Of a DNA stretch of 10,034 nt, positions 6,306 through 10,034 are shown one piece after another. The stretch's first letter is position 1; every line of letters starts with the position of its first letter. The notes under the pieces were generated by a model. The model was given only the letters and a program-made list of their open reading frames with translations, did no database searches and had not been told where the DNA came from. The position numbers were made by a program, and so were the translations under genes. Source of the DNA: T3SED10-47 sp046483725 (lineage in GTDB: Bacteria; Bipolaricaulota; Bipolaricaulia; Bipolaricaulales; Bipolaricaulaceae); assembly GCA_046483725.1 (NCBI GenBank), contig JAWOCQ010000037.1:1-10034 (forward strand), read 5' to 3'.

Positions 6306-8009
6306 ATGGAACAGACGCGTGACTTCATCAGAAAGGTCATCGACCAAGACCTAAGGGAGGGCCGGTACGGCGGCCGGGTGCATACTCGCTTCCCCCCCGA
6401 GCCCAACGCCTACCTTCACCTGGGGCATGCCAAGGCCATCTTCCTGAGCTTCGGCATTGCCCGGGAGTACGGGGGCCGGTTCAACCTGCGGTTCGACGAC
6501 ACCAACCCGCAGAAGGCAACCATGGAGTACATAGAGGCAATCACAGATGATGTCGCCTGGCTGGGGGCCGAGTGGGACGGACCAGTCCGCTATGCGTCCG
6601 ACTACTTCGAGCAGCTATACGGGTGGGCTGAGGAACTGGTCCGCAAGGACAAGGCGTACGTGTGCGATCTTTCTCCGGAGGAGATCAGCGAGCAAAGGGG
6701 CCAGCCTATCCGCAAGGACGATAAGATAATTACCCCTCCGGGTGTGGAGAGCCCGTACCGCAACCGCTCTGTGGAGGAGAACCTGGACCTATTACGGCGG
6801 ATGCGTGCCGGGGAGTTTCCCGATGGGGCCAAGACGTTGCGGGCAAAGATCGACATGGCCCACCCCAATCTGAACATGCGCGACCCGGTGATGTACCGGA
6901 TCCTGCACGCTCCTCATCCCCGCACCGGGGATGTATGGTGCATCTACCCAACCTACGACTGGGCGCACGGCCAGTCGGACTCCATCGAGGGGATCACCCA
7001 CTCCATCTGTACGCTGGAGTTCGAGAACCACCGTCCTCTGTACGATTGGTTCTTGGAGAACTTGGAGGTACATCGCCCGCGGCAGATCGAGTTTGCCCGC
7101 TTGAACGTGACCCACATGGTGATGAGCAAACGGATGCTCCTGCGGTTGGTGCGTGAGGGATATGTGGAACGCTGGGACGACCCGCGCATGCCTACGTTGG
7201 CCGCCCTGCGCCGTCGTGGCTATACCCCGGAGGCAATCGAGGAGTTCACCCGGCGTGTCGGTGTGTCCAAGTCCGAGAGTGCTGTGGAGTACGCCTTGCT
7301 CGAGCACTGCGTCCGCCAGGACCTGAACAAACGCGCAGCGCGGCGGATGGCCGTGCTGGACCCGCTTCGGGTCGTGATCACCAACTACCCCGAGGACCAG
7401 ACTGAGGAGTTCGACGCGGTCAACAATCCCGAGGACCCGTCGGCGGGGACGCGCAAGGTGCCCTTCTCAGGGGAGCTTTTCATCGAGCGGGAGGACTTCA
7501 TGGAGGACCCCCCGAAGAAGTTTTTCCGCCTGGCCCCGGGGCGTGAGGTGCGGCTGCGCTACGCCTACTTCATCCGCTGTGAGGAGGTGGTCAAGGACGC
7601 CTCCGGCCAAGTAGTCGAGCTGCGCTGTACCTATGATCCGGCCACGCGCGGAGGCGACGCCCCCGACGGCCGCAAGGTCAAGGCCACCCTGCACTGGGTG
7701 TCCGCAACACACGCCGCCCGCGGCGAGGTGCGCCTGTACGAGCAGCTGTTCGACGCCGAGGACCCACGGGAGACAGCCGAAGGCGCCGACTGGATCGAAA
7801 ATGTGAATCCGACCTCCCTTGTGGTGTTGCATGACTGTCAACTCGAGCCGAGCCTGGCCCAGGCCGAGCCTGGCCAGCGCTTCCAGTTCGAACGTAAGGG
7901 CTACTTCTGCGTGGACCCCGACAGCCGCCCTGGGGCACCGGTGTTCAACCGTACGGCCACGCTGCGCGACGAATGGAAGAAGATCCAAGCCCGCAAGCAA
8001 AGCTCGTAG
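6306..8009 (+). CDS. glnS: Glutaminyl-tRNA synthetase
   Basis: A 567-residue class I aminoacyl-tRNA synthetase, close to the roughly 550 residues of E. coli GlnRS. It charges tRNA-Gln with glutamine directly, in the cytoplasm. AAGGAG at 6295-6300 precedes ATG 6306 by five bases. Motifs: PPEPNAYLHLGHAKAI at 30-45 includes the HIGH-type signature (HLGH 38-41), FDDTNP at 63-68 marks the amino-acid site, YPTYDWAHG at 214-222 and THSICTLEF at 231-239 are typical of GlnRS rather than GluRS, and VMSKR at 272-276 is the KMSKS-type loop. The beta-barrel anticodon-binding region occupies about 345-560, ending in FNRTATLRDEW. It lacks the extra N-terminal domain of eukaryotic GlnRS. Its presence implies that the organism need not depend only on the GatCAB amidation route for Gln-tRNA; many bacteria lack GlnRS and those that have it are thought to have acquired it by transfer. 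Confidence 0.97.
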   Translation: MEQTRDFIRKVIDQDLREGRYGGRVHTRFPPEPNAYLHLGHAKAIFLSFGIAREYGGRFNLRFDDTNPQKATMEYIEAITDDVAWLGAEWDGPVRYASDYFEQLYGWAEELVRKDKAYVCDLSPEEISEQRGQPIRKDDKIITPPGVESPYRNRSVEENLDLLRRMRAGEFPDGAKTLRAKIDMAHPNLNMRDPVMYRILHAPHPRTGDVWCIYPTYDWAHGQSDSIEGITHSICTLEFENHRPLYDWFLENLEVHRPRQIEFARLNVTHMVMSKRMLLRLVREGYVERWDDPRMPTLAALRRRGYTPEAIEEFTRRVGVSKSESAVEYALLEHCVRQDLNKRAARRMAVLDPLRVVITNYPEDQTEEFDAVNNPEDPSAGTRKVPFSGELFIEREDFMEDPPKKFFRLAPGREVRLRYAYFIRCEEVVKDASGQVVELRCTYDPATRGGDAPDGRKVKATLHWVSATHAARGEVRLYEQLFDAEDPRETAEGADWIENVNPTSLVVLHDCQLEPSLAQAEPGQRFQFERKGYFCVDPDSRPGAPVFNRTATLRDEWKKIQARKQSS

Positions 8010-8022
8010 CGTCAGAGTTTGT

Positions 8023-8724
8023 CTACGACGTTGGGTTCACACCCAATGCCTGCAGCTCTCTTGCAGACAGAGGAGCCATCTCCCCAGGGGTGAGAACACC
8101 GAGCTCCACAGGTCCGATGGATAAGCGTACGAGCCGCGACACCTCGTGGTCCAGGGCTGCAAACCCTCGACGGATCTCGCGCTTCCTTCCCTCATGCAGC
8201 GTGAGCTCGAGCTCCTGATCTCCGGTGCGCCGCACTTGGGTCGGCTGGAACGGGCCGTCCTCGAGCTCCACTCCCTCGCGAAGCCGGGCCAGCTCCTCTC
8301 GACTCGGGGAGCGGGTTAGCATCACCTGGTAGCGCTTGGGAACGCCGAACCGCGGGTGGGTGAGCCGATTAATGAGCTCGCCGTCGTCTGTGAGCAGGAC
8401 CAGCCCTTCCGATTCCCTGTCCAGCCTCCCTACCGGCACAAGTCTGAGGCCGGAGGGAAGGTAACGAGAAAGTGTCTGTTCCGCATGGGGATCCGCCAAC
8501 GTGGAGGTCACCCCACGGGGCTTGTACAGCTTGAGGTAGTGCCGGCTGTGGCGGAGACGTACCGGCCGGCCGTCCACCGTCACTGTGTCCCGCTTGGGGT
8601 TCACCTGGAGCCAGGGCTCCCGCACGGTACGACCGCTCACCTGCACGCGGCCCTCTTGGATTAGCTGGTCTGCCTTGCGGCGGGCCGCCACCCCGGCGTC
8701 GCGGAGGTATTTGTTGAGGCGCAT
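8023..8724 (-). CDS. RsuA/RluB-family rRNA pseudouridine synthase
   Basis: A 233-residue pseudouridine synthase acting on rRNA. An S4 RNA-binding domain occupies about 1-48 (MRLNKYLRDAGVAARRKADQ). The catalytic domain has KLYKPRGVTST (65-75) and the hallmark GRLDRESEGLVLLTDDGEL (99-117) with catalytic Asp102, then PKRYQV and a C-terminal EGRKREIRRGF. In E. coli the family modifies 16S U516 (RsuA) or 23S U2605 (RluB), U2457 (RluE) and U2604 (RluF). Overall wording looks most like RluB to me, but I would not assign the site. I chose ATG 8724 because the S4 domain begins there. An in-frame TTG at 8766 would add 14 residues, and neither start has a clear ribosome site. The gene is convergent with glnS, with 13 bases between stops, and lies 55 bases after the HTH gene, probably in the same transcript. 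Confidence 0.92.
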   Translation of the reverse strand: MRLNKYLRDAGVAARRKADQLIQEGRVQVSGRTVREPWLQVNPKRDTVTVDGRPVRLRHSRHYLKLYKPRGVTSTLADPHAEQTLSRYLPSGLRLVPVGRLDRESEGLVLLTDDGELINRLTHPRFGVPKRYQVMLTRSPSREELARLREGVELEDGPFQPTQVRRTGDQELELTLHEGRKREIRRGFAALDHEVSRLVRLSIGPVELGVLTPGEMAPLSARELQALGVNPTS

Positions 8725-8779
8725 CACTCGCAAGCGGAAGATCACCCGGGGGCCTTGCCAACGCAAGCTTGTTCTGCGA

Positions 8780-9130
8780 TCACGGAAAAAGCCTGCGCAG
8801 CATTCGCCCCATGCTCCGGTAGGCGGACTTCCGAACGAACCTCCGGCCCAGCGCTTTAGGGCCCCGGCTTACAGCTCGCAGATCGCCCAGGAGCGACCCC
8901 ATACGGTAGAGCCCCCGTCTTCCACCGGTGGCGGCGATGATAAACGGAGCGGCGTTGCTTCCGTTTTCCCGGCTAGAACTGTCTGCAAGCTGTTCTATTG
9001 CTTCCTCGGGGATGCACCACCGCCGACGAACCTTCTGTGCCGGGATCCACCCATCGCGGCACCAGGCGGCGACCGTCGCCGAGCTAACCCCCAGCCGCCG
9101 GGCGGCCTGCGTCGTGCTCAGATTCCCCAT
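8780..9130 (-). CDS. Small HTH (excisionase/MerR-like) protein with a basic C-terminal tail
   Basis: A 116-residue protein from ATG 9130, with GAGGTGG six bases upstream. Residues about 5-49 (STTQAARRLGVSSATVAAWC, then RDGWIP and RRRWCIPEEAIEQL) match the winged helix-turn-helix of the excisionase-family DNA-binding domain, related to MerR. The middle, 50-62, is a low-complexity linker, followed by a short hydrophobic patch FIIAATGG. The last 46 residues hold 14 Arg or Lys and a single acidic residue (Asp83), with LLGDLRAVSRGPKALGRRF near 80-98 and a predicted amphipathic basic end GRMLRRLFP. I do not recognise this tail; it could bind nucleic acid or the ribosome. The gene is transcribed away from the solute-binding protein gene and towards the pseudouridine synthase, 55 bases downstream. 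No integrase lies nearby, so a phage excisionase role is not supported; a regulator is more likely. Confidence 0.8.
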   Translation of the reverse strand: MGNLSTTQAARRLGVSSATVAAWCRDGWIPAQKVRRRWCIPEEAIEQLADSSSRENGSNAAPFIIAATGGRRGLYRMGSLLGDLRAVSRGPKALGRRFVRKSAYRSMGRMLRRLFP

Positions 9131-9339
9131 GAGCGACCACCTCTGTCGGCCAGTGTAGGAGCTGGGAGCAAGAACGCCAAGACGTACGAATTGCCCGTCT
9201 CAGAGGGGCGAGCGGCTCTGTACCGGCCGGAATGCGGGGAGGGTGTTCGCGCTGAACGATGTAGAATGCGGGTAGGAGGATGGTATAGCCTGCGGGTGCA
9301 AGTTGCCCTGGGAAGAGCCTTACGGACAAAGGAGGCGTT
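9131..9339. promoter_or_regulatory. Divergent control region with 13-base direct repeats
   Basis: This gap separates the HTH gene from the binding-protein gene and should contain both promoters. GAATGCGGGGAGG (9230-9242) and GAATGCGGGTAGG (9264-9276) are direct repeats differing at one base, 34 bases apart, and TGCGGGT recurs at 9291-9297. TAGAAT (9262-9267) and TATAGC (9284-9289) resemble -10 elements for the rightward gene, but neither has a good -35. The repeats lie where a regulator of the transport gene would bind. A CCGGCCGG palindrome is also present at 9223-9230. Confidence 0.4.
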
Positions 9340-10034
9340 GTGAAGCGGAGCAGGCGCTATGCAGGAGCTGTGATGGTGTTGGCACTGGCCCTGGGGTCGC
9401 TGGCGGCGGGGGAACCGACGGGGACGTTCCGTGCAGCTATTGAGCCGATTGTGCAGGTGGATCCGGCATTCATCTCCTCGGACGCTGAGGTGGTGGTGGC
9501 CAGCCACGTGTTCGACTACCTGGTGGACGTGGACGAGGACAATCAGATTGTGCCACGGCTGGCCCGGAGCTGGGAGAAGAGCGAAGACGGGCTGACCTAC
9601 ACGTTCCAGTTGCACGAAGGGGTGACCTTCCACGACGGGTCGCCGCTCAGCGCGGCGGACGTGGTGTGGACGTTCGACCGGCTGCGGGACCCGGATCTCG
9701 GGCTTCATACGTCTGATCTGTACGAGAGCATCGAAGGCATAGAGGCTGTTGGGGACCACGAGGTGGTATTCCGCCTGGAGGAGCGGAACCCGTTCTTCCT
9801 CTATGATCTTTCCGACAACAAAGCGCTTGTGGTACGCGAGGGGACCGAGCAAGCTGACGACTTCAACGGGACGGGGCCGTTTATTGTCGACTACTACGGC
9901 GTGGAAGACCGAGTGGAGCTCGTAGCAAACCCGGATTACTTCCTGGAGGGACTGCCCAAGCTGGAGCGGCTGGAGTTCATCTTCTTCGGCGACGCCGCAG
10001 CGGCTGTGGATGCCCTGCGTGGGGGGCAGGTGGA
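9340..10034 (+). CDS. ABC transporter substrate-binding protein, family 5 (peptide/nickel type), N-terminal part
   Basis: The gene starts at GTG 9340, with a near-perfect ribosome site AAAGGAGG at 9328-9335, and runs off the right edge after 231 codons. Residues 1-23 form a Sec signal peptide: basic MKRSRR, a hydrophobic core AVMVLALALGSLA, then AAG-EP. No lipobox Cys is present, so the protein is likely released into the periplasm or cell exterior rather than lipid-anchored. The mature part is clearly a DppA/OppA-type binding protein: VPRLARSWEKSEDGLTYTFQ at 71-90 followed by LHEGVTFHDG and SPLSAADVVWTFDRLRDP at 101-118 is the family signature, and NGTGPFIVDYY and ANPDYF follow. Family members bind peptides, but also nickel, opines, sugars or haem, so the ligand cannot be called. 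Permease and ATPase genes would be expected downstream, outside the window. The upstream HTH protein is a candidate regulator. Confidence 0.93.
   Translation, partial: MKRSRRYAGAVMVLALALGSLAAGEPTGTFRAAIEPIVQVDPAFISSDAEVVVASHVFDYLVDVDEDNQIVPRLARSWEKSEDGLTYTFQLHEGVTFHDGSPLSAADVVWTFDRLRDPDLGLHTSDLYESIEGIEAVGDHEVVFRLEERNPFFLYDLSDNKALVVREGTEQADDFNGTGPFIVDYYGVEDRVELVANPDYFLEGLPKLERLEFIFFGDAAAAVDALRGGQV

Noticed and set aside
8780..9130. The HTH protein as a phage excisionase marking a mobile element.
   Set aside because: No integrase, attachment repeat or phage gene is visible, and the domain name only reflects family naming; housekeeping genes flank it.
8585..9343. A 252-codon plus-strand frame opposite the pseudouridine synthase and HTH genes.
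   Set aside because: The product is Arg/Pro/Ser-rich and antisense to two genes with recognised domains and a good ribosome site.
9118..9852. A 244-codon minus-strand frame across the HTH promoter region and the binding-protein gene.
   Set aside because: It is antisense to clear family-5 binding-protein coding sequence and to the promoter region, with no recognisable motifs and no credible start context.
1..10034. An archaeal origin for the whole window, suggested by Pus10.
   Set aside because: The RsuA/RluB-family enzyme, GlnRS without a eukaryotic extension, and strong Shine-Dalgarno sites before signal-peptide genes all point to a bacterium.

Overview
The window reads as a GC-rich bacterial chromosome segment. 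It has strong GGAGG-type ribosome binding sites, GTG starts used beside ATG, a bacterial-type glutaminyl-tRNA synthetase, an RsuA/RluB-family rRNA pseudouridine synthase and a family-5 solute-binding protein. One gene, a Pus10-type tRNA pseudouridine synthase, belongs to a family best known from archaea and eukaryotes. That mixture would fit an uncultured or deep-branching, possibly thermophilic bacterial lineage. The exact phylum cannot be fixed from the sequence alone; Bipolaricaulota/Acetothermia is only a guess. No tRNA, rRNA, CRISPR array, insertion sequence or prophage gene was recognised.

Layout. (1) Bases 1-1850, plus strand: the 3' part of a short-form D-3-phosphoglycerate dehydrogenase (serA), joined stop-to-start to a complete DUF1015 gene. 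(2) Bases 1729-2976, minus strand: a secreted protein with an NTF2/SnoaL-like and a DOMON domain, followed 9 bases later by what looks like its membrane cytochrome b partner. Recognisable sequence of that partner stops after about 61 residues, almost exactly at the DUF1015 stop codon, so the pair looks broken by a deletion or rearrangement (or a contig join). (3) Bases 3145-4443, minus strand: bacterial Pus10, with a long perfect-armed hairpin between it and the DOMON gene. (4) Bases 4444-4733: a divergent intergenic region with short direct repeats. (5) Bases 4734-8009, plus strand: a small ribbon-helix-helix regulator, a 223-base gap, then RNase HI, a class I methyltransferase overlapping it, and glnS, probably one operon for the last three. 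(6) Bases 8023-9130, minus strand: an rRNA pseudouridine synthase convergent with glnS, preceded by a small helix-turn-helix protein with an Arg/Lys-rich tail. (7) Bases 9131-9339: a divergent control region with 13-base direct repeats. (8) Base 9340 to the end, plus strand: the N-terminal part of an extracytoplasmic peptide-type ABC transporter binding protein.

Functionally the window mixes serine biosynthesis, RNA modification and translation (Pus10, GlnRS, RsuA/RluB, RNase HI), a periplasmic redox module that appears degraded, two small DNA-binding regulators and oligopeptide-type uptake. The points most worth checking are the bacterial Pus10, the truncated DOMON-cytochrome b pair, the repeats beside the two regulators and the basic-tailed HTH protein.
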